A stretch of 46,670 nt of DNA from Massilibacteroides sp. (GTDB taxonomy: Bacteria > Bacteroidota > Bacteroidia > Bacteroidales > Tannerellaceae): NCBI RefSeq assembly GCF_028705895.1, contig NZ_JAQWCQ010000027.1, forward strand, positions 1 through 46,670, written 5' to 3'. Of the stretch, positions 8,985-17,371 are shown in pieces (position 1 is the first letter of the stretch; each line of letters begins with the position of its first letter). The notes beneath the pieces are model-generated. The model saw only the letters and a list, made by a program, of their open reading frames with translations, did no database searches and was not told where the DNA came from. The translations under genes were made by a program, and so were the position numbers.

Positions 8985-10101
8985 ATAAATGGTATCCCTG
9001 ACTATGCATTTCTGCTGCAATGAATAATTTATAACTGTCATCATCAAAAGGATAATCCCAGCACCCCATCTGATGATATAACTCTCCTCCGAATCCGCTT
9101 TTAAACTTATATAAACCATACATTGGATGTGAAGAATCAGGTCCCGGAGAAACTCCAAACATGTCGTATTGCAAACACCCCCGTGCTTTAGCACGCTGTA
9201 TTGCCTCCCATTGAAGGGCATAAGTAGGCATGCAATTCCTGTGTTTAGAAGAGGATGCCCCATAAAGATAAGTTCCCCTGTTTCCTGATATAATTAAAAA
9301 GATAGCAGCTAAAGGTTCACCGTTTTTCTCTGCCATTAGTAATTCTACAGTAGCGGGGGAGAGGGAATCTTCTGCCTTCGCGTTCAATACAGTCTTGAAA
9401 TATTCAATATCATTCAAAAACAGTCTGTTTCTTTGTGCCGTTTCTTTGTATAGCTCGTACCATATGTGAAGTTCATCCATGCCCGCCTGTCTGACTGTCA
9501 CCCCTCGTCTATATGATAAGAGGATATTATAACGGGTTTTAGGCTTCATACGTGCCAGGATTGTTTTCTCTCCGGCTGTCAGATCAATATATATCGTGTT
9601 TGAAGGTAATATGTCGGAGTTTGCTCTTCTTAGATTCCAGTTACTTGTATTGTAGTTTAGTCTGAATTCTTGATATTTCTTTTCGGGAGGCCCTACCCAG
9701 AGATTGTTTTCATCATAATATTCTGCTGTATCCCAATGCGATTGCCAGGCAAGATCATAACGTACTCCAATACAATTCTTTGGCAAAAACGAACGAACAG
9801 TTTCTGAAAGCTCTTCCAGAAACTCACCCTGTAACTCTTCACTCGGTTCTAATTCCGGGCCGTAAGGTACATAAGCAATGCTATAGTCGTCGTTTAATGG
9901 CTGTTGCAGGATCAGAAAATCTGCATTTGTAGATGCCTTTTTCTTTTTATCCACAAATACTTCATCATTTCTTACTTTAAAATCAAAGGCACAGGGAATA
10001 ATGCCTTGATTTGCTTTAACCTCAGCCCAAAAAGCGGTCTGTTGTACAATTGGAGTAAGAGTTACAGCTCTTATTTCTTTTTTTTCAACATCAATAGTCA
10101 T
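8983..10101 (-). CDS. FemAB/FemX-like aminoacyltransferase (GNAT fold)
   Basis: A 372-aa protein of the FemABX superfamily, which uses aminoacyl-tRNA to add amino acids to peptidoglycan precursors or related acceptors. Two GNAT-like halves are visible. The C-terminal half has GEPLAAIFLIISGNRGTYLY, then MPTYALQWEAIQRAKARG and YDMFGVSPG, typical of FemX-like proteins. Gram-negative Bacteroidota generally have direct cross-links without Gly bridges, so the true acceptor is unclear. The start is supported by a -7 element at 10126-10133. The 3' end abuts the shared hairpin terminator. It is a single gene, not in an operon with upp. Confidence 0.85.
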   Translation of the reverse strand: MTIDVEKKEIRAVTLTPIVQQTAFWAEVKANQGIIPCAFDFKVRNDEVFVDKKKKASTNADFLILQQPLNDDYSIAYVPYGPELEPSEELQGEFLEELSETVRSFLPKNCIGVRYDLAWQSHWDTAEYYDENNLWVGPPEKKYQEFRLNYNTSNWNLRRANSDILPSNTIYIDLTAGEKTILARMKPKTRYNILLSYRRGVTVRQAGMDELHIWYELYKETAQRNRLFLNDIEYFKTVLNAKAEDSLSPATVELLMAEKNGEPLAAIFLIISGNRGTYLYGASSSKHRNCMPTYALQWEAIQRAKARGCLQYDMFGVSPGPDSSHPMYGLYKFKSGFGGELYHQMGCWDYPFDDDSYKLFIAAEMHSQGYHL

Positions 10102-10125
10102 AGCCGAATTTTGAAAATACGGCCG

Positions 10126-10133
10126 CGAAGGTA
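10126..10133 (-). promoter_or_regulatory. -7 promoter element for the FemAB-like gene
   Basis: On the minus strand this reads TACCTTCG, one base from TAnnTTTG, 24 bp upstream of the ATG at 10101. Confidence 0.5.
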
Positions 10134-10173
10134 GCCAATAAAAAGAAATAAAGCAATTTAGAGAAAGAATGTA

Positions 10174-10824
10174 TTATTCTTTCTCTCCGTAGGCCAAGTC
10201 TCCGGCATCGCCAAGACCGGGAACAATATAAGAATGATCATCTAATTCAGGATCAATAGCGGCGAGCCAGATTGTCGTATTATCAGGCATTCTTTTCGTT
10301 AGTAAATCTACAGCTTGCTTGCTGGCAATAATGGAAGCTACGTGAATGTGTGCCGGAGTTCCTTTTGTCAGTAAAGCTTCGTAAGCCAATTCCATGGAAC
10401 TTCCTGTTGCCAACATCGGATCAGTAATGATTAAAGTCTTATCAGAAATACGTGGAGAGGCAATATATTCGATGTGAATATCAAAATTCAAACGATCTTT
10501 ATACTTTCTGTAAGCAGAAACAAACGCATTTTGCGCATTGTCTAAATAACTTAGAAAACCTTGATGATAAGGCAAACCGGCACGCAGAATAGTACTGATC
10601 ACCACCTGATCTTGCGGAATACTCATCGGGGCAATTCCTAAAGGCGAAGAAATGTCTTTTACTTCATAAGCAAATCTCTTACTTATTTCATAAGCCATAA
10701 TTTCACCAATACGTTCAATATTTCTTCGAAAACGTAAACTGTCAGTTTGAATAGTAACATCCCTAAGTTCAGCAACAAATCTGTTGAGGATAGAGTTTGA
10801 TTCGCCCAGATTGATAACTTCCAT
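10174..10824 (-). CDS. upp: Uracil phosphoribosyltransferase
   Basis: A 216-aa cytosolic enzyme converting uracil and PRPP to UMP in pyrimidine salvage. The PRPP-binding loop is seen as IITDPMLATGSS (family form usually DPMLATGGS). The C-terminal uracil-binding block appears as IVPGLGDAGDLAYG. The length matches the family. The gene is monocistronic: a terminator lies upstream after the HU gene, and the FemAB-like gene downstream has its own promoter. The 5' leader contains an imperfect inverted repeat (10857-10881) without a T run. Confidence 0.95.
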   Translation of the reverse strand: MEVINLGESNSILNRFVAELRDVTIQTDSLRFRRNIERIGEIMAYEISKRFAYEVKDISSPLGIAPMSIPQDQVVISTILRAGLPYHQGFLSYLDNAQNAFVSAYRKYKDRLNFDIHIEYIASPRISDKTLIITDPMLATGSSMELAYEALLTKGTPAHIHVASIIASKQAVDLLTKRMPDNTTIWLAAIDPELDDHSYIVPGLGDAGDLAYGEKE

Positions 10825-10962
10825 TTATTTTTAACGTGTTTTAGTATATACAACGAAGGCTGTCAATCTTCAATTGATCACAGCCTGGTATTGATAATTA
10901 AATTTTGCGTCGAAAATAGAAATTATGTCGCTATCTGACAAATCAATAACAAGAAAAATATA

Positions 10963-11002
10963 TAAAAATAAAAAATGCCGGAATTTTTTTCTTTTCCGGC
11001 AT
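10963..11002 (-). terminator. Rho-independent terminator after the HU gene
   Basis: On the minus strand, ATGCCGGAA (10994-11002) pairs with TTCCGGCAT (10975-10983) and is followed by a T-rich tract. It lies 22 bp beyond the stop of the HU-type gene. Confidence 0.8.
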
Positions 11003-11023
11003 AACGTAATTTTAACTGTTTTC

Positions 11024-11299
11024 TTATTTGTTCATTGCTTCAAGTAAATATTTACCCGGTTTGAATTTAACAGTAGTCCTTGGCTTGATCATAACCGGTT
11101 CGCCGGTTTTAGGATTTCTGGCTAAACGTTGAGATTGAGGCCGAGGTATAAAGCTACCAAAACCGATTAATGTAATCTCTTCCTTTTTAGTCATTTGCTC
11201 TGTTACAATTTCAATATAGGCATCTAATGCTTTCTTTGCATCTTGCTTTGCTAAGCCACTTTTACTGGCTAACGCTTCAATTAAATCCGCTTTATTCAT
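11024..11299 (-). CDS. HU-family DNA-binding protein
   Basis: A 91-aa nucleoid protein of the HU/IHF family that bends DNA as a dimer. It starts MNKADLIEALASKSGL and contains the family signature GFGSFIPRPQSQRLARNPKTG, whose arm region includes the intercalating proline (GEPVMIKP). It ends KFKPGKYLLEAMNK. The length is standard. It has its own -7 element (11329-11336) and a strong terminator, so it is transcribed alone. Confidence 0.96.
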   Translation of the reverse strand: MNKADLIEALASKSGLAKQDAKKALDAYIEIVTEQMTKKEEITLIGFGSFIPRPQSQRLARNPKTGEPVMIKPRTTVKFKPGKYLLEAMNK

Positions 11300-11328
11300 A
11301 ATGTTTTGTGAGTTAGTTATTAGCTATA

Positions 11329-11336
11329 CAAATGTA
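11329..11336 (-). promoter_or_regulatory. -7 promoter element for the HU gene
   Basis: Minus-strand TACATTTG matches TAnnTTTG, 29 bp upstream of the ATG at 11299. Confidence 0.5.
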
Positions 11337-11537
11337 ACTTCACAATCTTGTTATACTATGTCTATTTTCGACAGGAATATGAAGTATATGTTCTTATTTT
11401 ATAAGCCATTTCGTTTTTGTTATCTTATTTTGAAAATGATTCAATATGTTATATTTTTTTGTTTGAAAAATGTGTTTAAAAAAATATGTTTTTAGAGATG
11501 TGCTTTTTTCTAACATGAACATATTGCTTATTAATAC

Positions 11538-11545
11538 TATCTTTG
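11538..11545 (+). promoter_or_regulatory. -7 promoter element that decides the murB start
   Basis: TATCTTTG matches TAnnTTTG. Transcription would begin near 11552, leaving only about 8 nt before the first ATG (11560). This favours the in-frame ATG at 11572. Confidence 0.5.
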
Positions 11546-11571
11546 TCTTATCAATATAAATGATGATAAGC

Positions 11572-12585
11572 ATGAAGCTTGAACAAAACTATTCCCTTAA
11601 GGAACATAATACATTTCATTTGCAGGTTAAAGCTCGTTGGTTTATGGAGTATGAGAATGAAGACGAGTTAATTAAAATACTTCAAGACGAATATTTTCAG
11701 GAATCTCAGTCTATTCATATAGGCGGTGGAAGCAATCTTCTTTTTCTCGGCGATTATAATGGCGTGATCTTACATTCCGCTATCAGAGGAATAAAGGTTA
11801 AGGAAGAAACGGATACATCTGTTACCTTGCGAATTGGTGCGGCTGAGTTATGGGATGATGTGGTTGCCTATGCTGTAAAAAACGGCTATTCCGGTATCGA
11901 AAATCTATCATTGATTCCCGGAGAAACAGGGGCTGCTGCAATTCAGAATATAGGAGCGTACGGTGTTGAAATAAAAGATGTAATAGAATCTGTTGAAGCT
12001 TATAATCAATTAGACATTGTTAAGCGGATTTTCTCAAAAGAAGAATGCAAATATGGTTATCGTTCCAGCTTCTTTAAGAATGAACATAATGATCCGTATA
12101 TTATAACATACGTAGCTATCCGCCTCTCCAAACAACCCTCGTACACTTTAGAATATGGAAATCTGAAAGAAGAGTTATCTGCATACGATGAAATAAATCT
12201 AACAAATATACGTGATGCAGTGATCGCTATCCGTAAGAATAAGCTTCCCGATCCGAAAGAGCAAGGAAATGCAGGAAGTTTCTTTATGAATCCGGTAGTC
12301 TCCATGACGAAGTATAATCATTTGAAAAGTACGTTTGGTGAATTCCCGCATTATGTTATCTCTGATACGGAAGTTAAGATTCCTGCCGGATGGCTTATTG
12401 AACAATGTGGATTTAAAGGTAAAAAGCATGGCACCGTAGGTGTTTATGAAAAACAGGCCTTGGTTCTGGTTAATTTAGGAGAAGCAACAGGAGATGAAAT
12501 AGCTCTTGCCGCAGAGAGTATTCGTATGGCGGTGGAACAAAAATATGGCATTTCGCTTGTCCCTGAAGTTAAATATGTAGGCTGA
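11572..12585 (+). CDS. murB: UDP-N-acetylenolpyruvoylglucosamine reductase
   Basis: A FAD enzyme (337 aa from this start) that reduces UDP-GlcNAc-enolpyruvate to UDP-MurNAc, the second committed step of peptidoglycan synthesis in the cytosol. The N-terminus has EQNYSLKEHNTFHL. The FAD-binding PCMH domain shows IGGGSNLLF and LSLIPGETGAAAIQNIGAYG. The substrate domain has the catalytic serine in GNAGSFFMNP and ends SLVPEVKYVG, as in type I MurB. The ATG at 11572 is preferred over 11560 because of promoter position and family N-termini. Its stop overlaps the start of the MBL-fold gene by one base, so the two are translationally coupled. Confidence 0.96.
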   Translation: MKLEQNYSLKEHNTFHLQVKARWFMEYENEDELIKILQDEYFQESQSIHIGGGSNLLFLGDYNGVILHSAIRGIKVKEETDTSVTLRIGAAELWDDVVAYAVKNGYSGIENLSLIPGETGAAAIQNIGAYGVEIKDVIESVEAYNQLDIVKRIFSKEECKYGYRSSFFKNEHNDPYIITYVAIRLSKQPSYTLEYGNLKEELSAYDEINLTNIRDAVIAIRKNKLPDPKEQGNAGSFFMNPVVSMTKYNHLKSTFGEFPHYVISDTEVKIPAGWLIEQCGFKGKKHGTVGVYEKQALVLVNLGEATGDEIALAAESIRMAVEQKYGISLVPEVKYVG

Positions 12586-13349
12586 TGAGAATAACGTTTT
12601 TAGGTACAGGAACGTCAACAGGAGTTCCCGAGATAGGTTGTCAGTGTGTGGTTTGCAGGAGTAAAGATAGGCGGGATAAACGATTGCGTTCGTCATTATT
12701 TGTAGAAATAGAAAAGAAGAATTTGCTAATAGACTGCGGTCCCGATTTTCGTTGCCAGATGATCCGTAATGATATCTCTCATCTTGACGGAGTACTGATA
12801 ACACACGAACATTACGATCATGTTGGTGGGCTGGATGATCTGAGACCTTTCTCTCATGATAAAAATATAGATATCTATGCGGAGGACAATGTGCTGAAAG
12901 CGATAGAGGATAAAATGCCTTATGTGTTTAATCGACATTGGAACCCTGCTTTACCTCATTTCTCAATGCACTCTATTGCTTTGTTACCGTTTGAAGTGGC
13001 AGGAATAAAAGTACAACCGATTCGTGTGATGCATGGTCATTTGCCAATACTTGGATACAGGATAAACAACATGGCTTATTTGACAGATGTGAAGGAATTA
13101 CCGGAAGAAGAATTTGAGAAATTAGGTGGTCTGGATGTTTTGATTGTAGAAGCACTACGGAAGATACCGCATCCATCTCATGAAACCATTGATGAGGCCT
13201 TGGAGATGATCGGCCGCATAGCCCCTAAACAGGCTTTTTTAACGCATATGAGTCACCATGCCGGTTTGCATGCAGATTCCGGTTTATTCTTACCGAAGCA
13301 TGTTCATTTTGCTTACGATGGATTATCTGTTGAGTTAGTTACCTCCTGA
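12585..13349 (+). CDS. MBL-fold metallo-hydrolase, PhnP-like
   Basis: A 254-aa metallo-beta-lactamase-fold hydrolase. The N-terminus FLGTGTSTGVPEIGC plus CVVCRSKDRRDKRLRSS is typical of the PhnP/cyclic phosphodiesterase-like subgroup, including the Cys pair that can bind a structural metal. The metal-binding motif is ITHEHYDHVGGLDDLRPF, with later ligands in VMHGH, LTDVKEL and LTHMSHH. Substrates of this subgroup are cyclic phosphates or nucleotides, but the real substrate here is unknown. It overlaps murB by one base, and a hairpin terminator follows at 13361-13395. Confidence 0.9.
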   Translation: MRITFLGTGTSTGVPEIGCQCVVCRSKDRRDKRLRSSLFVEIEKKNLLIDCGPDFRCQMIRNDISHLDGVLITHEHYDHVGGLDDLRPFSHDKNIDIYAEDNVLKAIEDKMPYVFNRHWNPALPHFSMHSIALLPFEVAGIKVQPIRVMHGHLPILGYRINNMAYLTDVKELPEEEFEKLGGLDVLIVEALRKIPHPSHETIDEALEMIGRIAPKQAFLTHMSHHAGLHADSGLFLPKHVHFAYDGLSVELVTS

Positions 13350-13360
13350 TAAAAACAAAA

Positions 13361-13395
13361 AGAGTGCCTTAAAGGACACTCTCTTGTTTCTTTTT
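13361..13395. terminator. Bidirectional hairpin terminator
   Basis: AGAGTGCC pairs with GGACACTCT through one bulged base; T-rich sequence follows on the plus side and the minus-strand readout ends in a T run. It lies between the convergent MBL-fold and Hc1-like genes. Confidence 0.7.
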
Positions 13396-13408
13396 CTGTA
13401 AAGGCTTA

Positions 13409-13591
13409 TTATTTCTTTGAATCGTCAAGAGATACTTTACGGAATTCTTTAAGAGCTTTCTCTATTGTTAAAGAAGCTTTTCTTGCGCGTGCACCTGCTG
13501 CTTTATTTCCATTTTCTAATTGAGCAGAAGCGTCTTTTGAGAAACTTGCAAACAGTTCGTTCAAATTGTTTAATAATTCATTCATGATCAT
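13409..13591 (-). CDS. Histone H1-like (Hc1-type) protein
   Basis: A 60-aa protein with a Lys/Ala-rich helical sequence and the recognisable block NGNKAAGARARKASLTIEKA, shared with the small Hc1-type histone-like proteins of Bacteroidota. It probably binds DNA and affects nucleoid structure. ATG codons at 13591 and 13585 are both possible starts; the -7 element at 13611-13618 allows either. The gene has its own promoter and a terminator shared with the convergent MBL-fold gene. Confidence 0.85.
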   Translation of the reverse strand: MIMNELLNNLNELFASFSKDASAQLENGNKAAGARARKASLTIEKALKEFRKVSLDDSKK

Positions 13592-13610
13592 ATGGTTTAA
13601 AAAATTTCGA

Positions 13611-13618
13611 CAAAGATA
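13611..13618 (-). promoter_or_regulatory. -7 promoter element for the Hc1-like gene
   Basis: Minus-strand TATCTTTG, an exact TAnnTTTG match, 19 bp upstream of the first possible ATG. Confidence 0.5.
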
Positions 13619-13708
13619 AATTATTTTACATATAAACGTCTCTTATTTAAAACATTTTTTGTTTGAAATGCAGACGGGTTACGAGCTTCACGCAATACCT
13701 GAATTTCC

Positions 13709-15952
13709 TTAGCCACATATTTTTTCTAATATTTCTTTTTCTCCTACAACCCAAACCAGGTCGTTTTCTTCAAATACGATATGAGGATCCGGATTCATGT
13801 ATGAACCGCTTTCTCTTTCGATTCCGATAATCATACAATTGAATTTTATTCCGATACGAGAATCAACGAGGCTCTGACCGATAAATGGAAAGTCCTTGTT
13901 TATCGTGAAAGACTGAAGGCTGATCTCATGATTTTCTTCGGGAATTATGTTTCTGTGACTTTCAATTATTTTGTCGAAATGTTCTATTTGTTCGTCTGTG
14001 CCGACTATTGAAAGTATATCGTGGGGATATACATATTGAGAGCTGTCTGGTATGTATATCTTTCTGCTTCCTCTTAGTATTTTTACAATGCTGACCCCGA
14101 AATCGTTTCTAATCTTTAATTCTTTCAATGTCTTACCAACATAAGGAGAGTTGGGAGACACTTCAACTTCTGCAATATGAATATTCTTGTTATTCATCTG
14201 ACTGGTAAAACTGGTTTTAATAGCAGATGCTGTCTTTTTTTGAGCCTCTTCCCGTTCATTCAGATTGGTCATAAAATGTTTCTCCATCTTAGCGTATTGA
14301 TTAAAACTTCTGCGGAAGAAAAAGATCAGGGCGAGCACAGCTACTGCAGTAATTATTCCCACGCCGTATTGAACATGAAAGAGATTGATCAATACCAATG
14401 ATACAAAGGTTAAAGCAATGTAAACACGGAATAAAACCAAAAAGACTAAACGTCCATGATTGTATTTGCTATCTTTCCAAAGACTCATAAAGAGTTCCGG
14501 CTGATTGCTCTTGTTCGAAATAAGCGCGGTTAAAATAGGAGCCATACATAATATTGTCAATACCGCAGCTGATATCCTTCCCCATATTCCATTGATTTTA
14601 TCTAAAATAAGAGGAGAAAGGAAATTAATTGAAAATAATAAGATGGCAGATAACAATACAATGTATATAATTATTTTCCCAATGAATTTCTTGACTAATT
14701 TTTTCCAATCGCTCTCATGGTTGATTGTTTTGGCACCGGATGCGTAACGCTCGAAAAAGGCTAAAGCGTTATCCGGTAAGATCGTGTATAGCCAGTTTGT
14801 GAAAGGTTCTGCTAAACGAATAAAGTAGGGTGTTGTAAAGGTTGTAATAACAGATACGGCTACGATTATCGGGTAAACATAATCTGCCAAAACGTTTAGA
14901 CTGGCTCCTAACGATGCAATAATAAAGGCAAATTCACCTATCTGAGCCAAGCTGAATCCCGATTGGATAGATGTTTTTAGTGGCTGTCCGGAAATGAAAA
15001 CACCTAATGTTGAAAAAATGGCTTTTCCGACTATTGTTATAATCGTAATAATAACCACAGGCCAGGCGTATTCCACTAATACAGACGGGTCGACCAGCAT
15101 CCCTACGGAGACAAAAAATATGGCGCCGAATAAATCTTTGACCGGTTTGATCAGATGCTCAATATGTTCGGCTTCAATAGTTTCAGCTAAGATAGAACCC
15201 ATAATAAATGCCCCTAATGCTGCTGAAAAACCTGTTTGCGTAGCTAAATAGACCATTCCAAGACACAAGCCTACCACTATGATCAGGAGAGTTTCATCAT
15301 TCATCATTTTTTTAGCCTTGCGGAAGAATGCCGGAAGTATATAAATACCAATAAGAAACCAAAGAATAAGGAAGAAAACAACTTTTACTACGCTGCCTAT
15401 TAATTCTTCACCTGCGAATTGTTGCGAAACAGCCATTGTCGATAGAAGTACCATCATTAATATGGCCACCAAATCTTCAACGACTAATGTACCGAAAACG
15501 ATACCGGTAAATTTTTGATTCCGTAAACCTAAATCATCAAATGCCTTAATGATTATTGTAGTGGAAGACATCGAAAGCATACCGCCAAGAAAGATGCTGT
15601 TCATTGCGCTCCAACCTAATAATGTTCCCACAGCATAACCGATTACAAGCATTGAGACGACTTCGGTAGTGGCAGCAATGACGGCTGTTCCTCCAACATT
15701 CATCAGCTTTTTAAAACTGAACTCTAAACCCAAAGCAAACAGAAGGAAAATAACACCGATTTCAGCCCATGTGCTTATACTACTTGTATCAACAACTGTA
15801 GGGAAAATATCAACATAAGGCCCGGCAAGAAATCCTGCGACAATATATCCTAAGACAAGAGGCTGTTTTAGCCATTTAAAAATGAGAGTTATAATACCGG
15901 CTGAAATGAGAATTAATGCAAGGTCAATTACTAAAGCTGGTAAATGTGACAT
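13709..15952 (-). CDS. CPA2 family cation:proton antiporter with two RCK_C domains
   Basis: A 747-aa inner-membrane protein of the KefB/CPA2 class, probably exchanging K+ or Na+ for H+. The Na_H_exchanger domain with about 12 helices occupies 1-390, including GVIFLLFALGLEFSFKKL and the SMSSTTIIIKAFDDLG segment. A second hydrophobic block with about four helices lies at about 425-550. The soluble tail has two TrkA_C/RCK_C-like modules (about 590-665 and 670-747), each ending in a DILSIVG or DLVWVVG signature. A TrkA_N NAD-binding domain, present in E. coli KefB/KefC, is not visible. This suggests gating by a ligand other than NADH or glutathione; that is inference. Confidence 0.92.
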   Translation of the reverse strand: MSHLPALVIDLALILISAGIITLIFKWLKQPLVLGYIVAGFLAGPYVDIFPTVVDTSSISTWAEIGVIFLLFALGLEFSFKKLMNVGGTAVIAATTEVVSMLVIGYAVGTLLGWSAMNSIFLGGMLSMSSTTIIIKAFDDLGLRNQKFTGIVFGTLVVEDLVAILMMVLLSTMAVSQQFAGEELIGSVVKVVFFLILWFLIGIYILPAFFRKAKKMMNDETLLIIVVGLCLGMVYLATQTGFSAALGAFIMGSILAETIEAEHIEHLIKPVKDLFGAIFFVSVGMLVDPSVLVEYAWPVVIITIITIVGKAIFSTLGVFISGQPLKTSIQSGFSLAQIGEFAFIIASLGASLNVLADYVYPIIVAVSVITTFTTPYFIRLAEPFTNWLYTILPDNALAFFERYASGAKTINHESDWKKLVKKFIGKIIIYIVLLSAILLFSINFLSPLILDKINGIWGRISAAVLTILCMAPILTALISNKSNQPELFMSLWKDSKYNHGRLVFLVLFRVYIALTFVSLVLINLFHVQYGVGIITAVAVLALIFFFRRSFNQYAKMEKHFMTNLNEREEAQKKTASAIKTSFTSQMNNKNIHIAEVEVSPNSPYVGKTLKELKIRNDFGVSIVKILRGSRKIYIPDSSQYVYPHDILSIVGTDEQIEHFDKIIESHRNIIPEENHEISLQSFTINKDFPFIGQSLVDSRIGIKFNCMIIGIERESGSYMNPDPHIVFEENDLVWVVGEKEILEKICG

Positions 15953-16058
15953 AGGCGATGCAAAATATATTGATTTCAGTGAAAATTCAAATCTAATTTC
16001 TCTTTTACAAAAATAAAAAAAAAGAGAAAAAAACCAGCTTGCGTGTTATAGATAAAAT

Positions 16059-16988
16059 TTATGAGTTAGAAGATAAATTGTTCTTATCGACACCGAATTT
16101 TTCTTCGGGATGTTTTACGCCAAGAGGCTCTATATGGACAATTATATCATATACATTATCAATTTCATTTTTGATGCTCTCTTCCACTTCCTGCGCTATT
16201 TCGTGGGCTTCATATAAAGGAATGTTTCCATCCATTTCTATGTCTAAGCCTATGATGTACATGTTTCCTAATAATCTGGAACGAATTCTGTGTGGGTTAA
16301 TAGCTCCGGGAACCAGTTCAACTGCTTTTATGATCTGATTGTAGATAGAGGTATCTTTAACGCCATCCATTAAGGCAACATTTGTATCTATAAAAAGCTC
16401 TACAGACGTTTTTATAATGTAGATACTGATCAGTAAACCGGTGACGGAATCCAGCCACGGCGCATTGAGTACAAACGTGAAAAACAAACCGAATAAAACA
16501 CCAAATGAAATAAAAATATCCATCTTCATGTTTTTAGCATTGGCTATCAACATGGAACTGTTTGTCTTTTTACCTTGTCGGTATTGATAAACTGAAAGAA
16601 TGATTTTGCCAAAGATAGAGAATACGGTCACATAAATGGCCATCATTGTCGGCAGTTCCCGTTCTTCAGCATAAATCAAGCCTTTGAAGGTGGAGATAAA
16701 CATTTCAATACCGGCAAAAAAGATAATAAAGGAGAGTAGTTTGGTCGCTACAGTGTCTGCTTTTTCAAATCCAAAGGCATATTTTGTGGTCGGCGGCCGG
16801 GTTATTATCCGGGAAGTATATAAAATAACGATTGATGTAATAACATCTGTTGCTGAATCTATTCCATCTCCAAGAACAGCTAAACTTCCGGATAGTATTC
16901 CTATAATGATTTTGGATAATGATAATATTGTATTTCCGATGATGCTGATCCACGATGTGTGGATAAGTATCTGTTCTCTGCGATCCAT
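16059..16988 (-). CDS. Cation diffusion facilitator (CDF) family transporter
   Basis: A 309-aa inner-membrane metal:H+ antiporter with six predicted helices in about 1-200 and a cytosolic metal-binding tail (about 210-295). The transport site is partly visible: D44 and D48 in GDGIDSATD (helix 2). The helix-5 half reads NAKNMKMDIF, so the usual His/Asp-x3-Asp ligand pair appears as Asn-x3-Asp. This could shift specificity from zinc towards manganese, iron or magnesium, but metal choice cannot be read reliably. The tail holds GLDIEMDGNIPLYEAHEIA and IIVHIEPLG, typical of the family. It is on the same strand as the CPA2 antiporter but separated by about 105 bp. Confidence 0.92.
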   Translation of the reverse strand: MDRREQILIHTSWISIIGNTILSLSKIIIGILSGSLAVLGDGIDSATDVITSIVILYTSRIITRPPTTKYAFGFEKADTVATKLLSFIIFFAGIEMFISTFKGLIYAEERELPTMMAIYVTVFSIFGKIILSVYQYRQGKKTNSSMLIANAKNMKMDIFISFGVLFGLFFTFVLNAPWLDSVTGLLISIYIIKTSVELFIDTNVALMDGVKDTSIYNQIIKAVELVPGAINPHRIRSRLLGNMYIIGLDIEMDGNIPLYEAHEIAQEVEESIKNEIDNVYDIIVHIEPLGVKHPEEKFGVDKNNLSSNS

Positions 16989-17029
16989 CTTTGGTGAAAT
17001 TGTATTTATAGTCTTATTGCAACGACTTT

Positions 17030-17037
17030 CAAATATA
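17030..17037 (-). promoter_or_regulatory. -7 promoter element for the CDF gene
   Basis: Minus-strand TATATTTG, an exact TAnnTTTG match, 41 bp upstream of the ATG at 16988. Confidence 0.45.
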
Positions 17038-17231
17038 CGTGATTTTTTTCAAGCGATATTATCCGTTGTTGAAAATGGCGTGATTTTGGAAAAAGAATAG
17101 ATGTCTATTTCTTTCTTTGGGAATTCTCAGACCAACAGAAAAAACGGGTAGAAGCGGATAAAAACAAGCTTTTATTACCTGAAAAATCGCCTGTTTTTAG
17201 GTGTTGAAAATCATGATAAAATAGGGTCTAA

Positions 17232-17295
17232 AAATATAAAGGATATTTTTGCGAAAATATCCTTTATATTTCCGAAAATAACCTTTATATTTTTT
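17232..17295. repeat. AATATAAAGG palindromic repeat, three-arm copy
   Basis: AATATAAAGGATATTTT (17233-17249) faces its perfect complement (17254-17270) across a 4-nt TGCG spacer; the pairing extends to 18 bp. A third arm, AAAATAACCTTTATATTTTT, follows at 17275-17294. It lies in the gap between the CDF and IMP dehydrogenase genes, directly beyond the guaB terminator. Confidence 0.75.
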
Positions 17296-17310
17296 CATCA
17301 AATACGATGC

Positions 17311-17350
17311 AAAAAAAAGCCTGTCATTCTCTGAATTGAGGTGACAGGCT
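17311..17350 (-). terminator. Rho-independent terminator after the IMP dehydrogenase gene
   Basis: On the minus strand AGCCTGTCA (17342-17350) pairs with TGACAGGCT (17318-17326) and is followed by a T8 run (17311-17318). Confidence 0.85.
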
Positions 17351-17371
17351 TTCTGATGTGTTTGTGTCGGA

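Noticed and set aside
15991-16040. Terminator between the CDF and CPA2 genes
   Set aside because: The A- and T-rich arms can pair, but the stem has almost no GC and is not distinguishable from low-complexity sequence.
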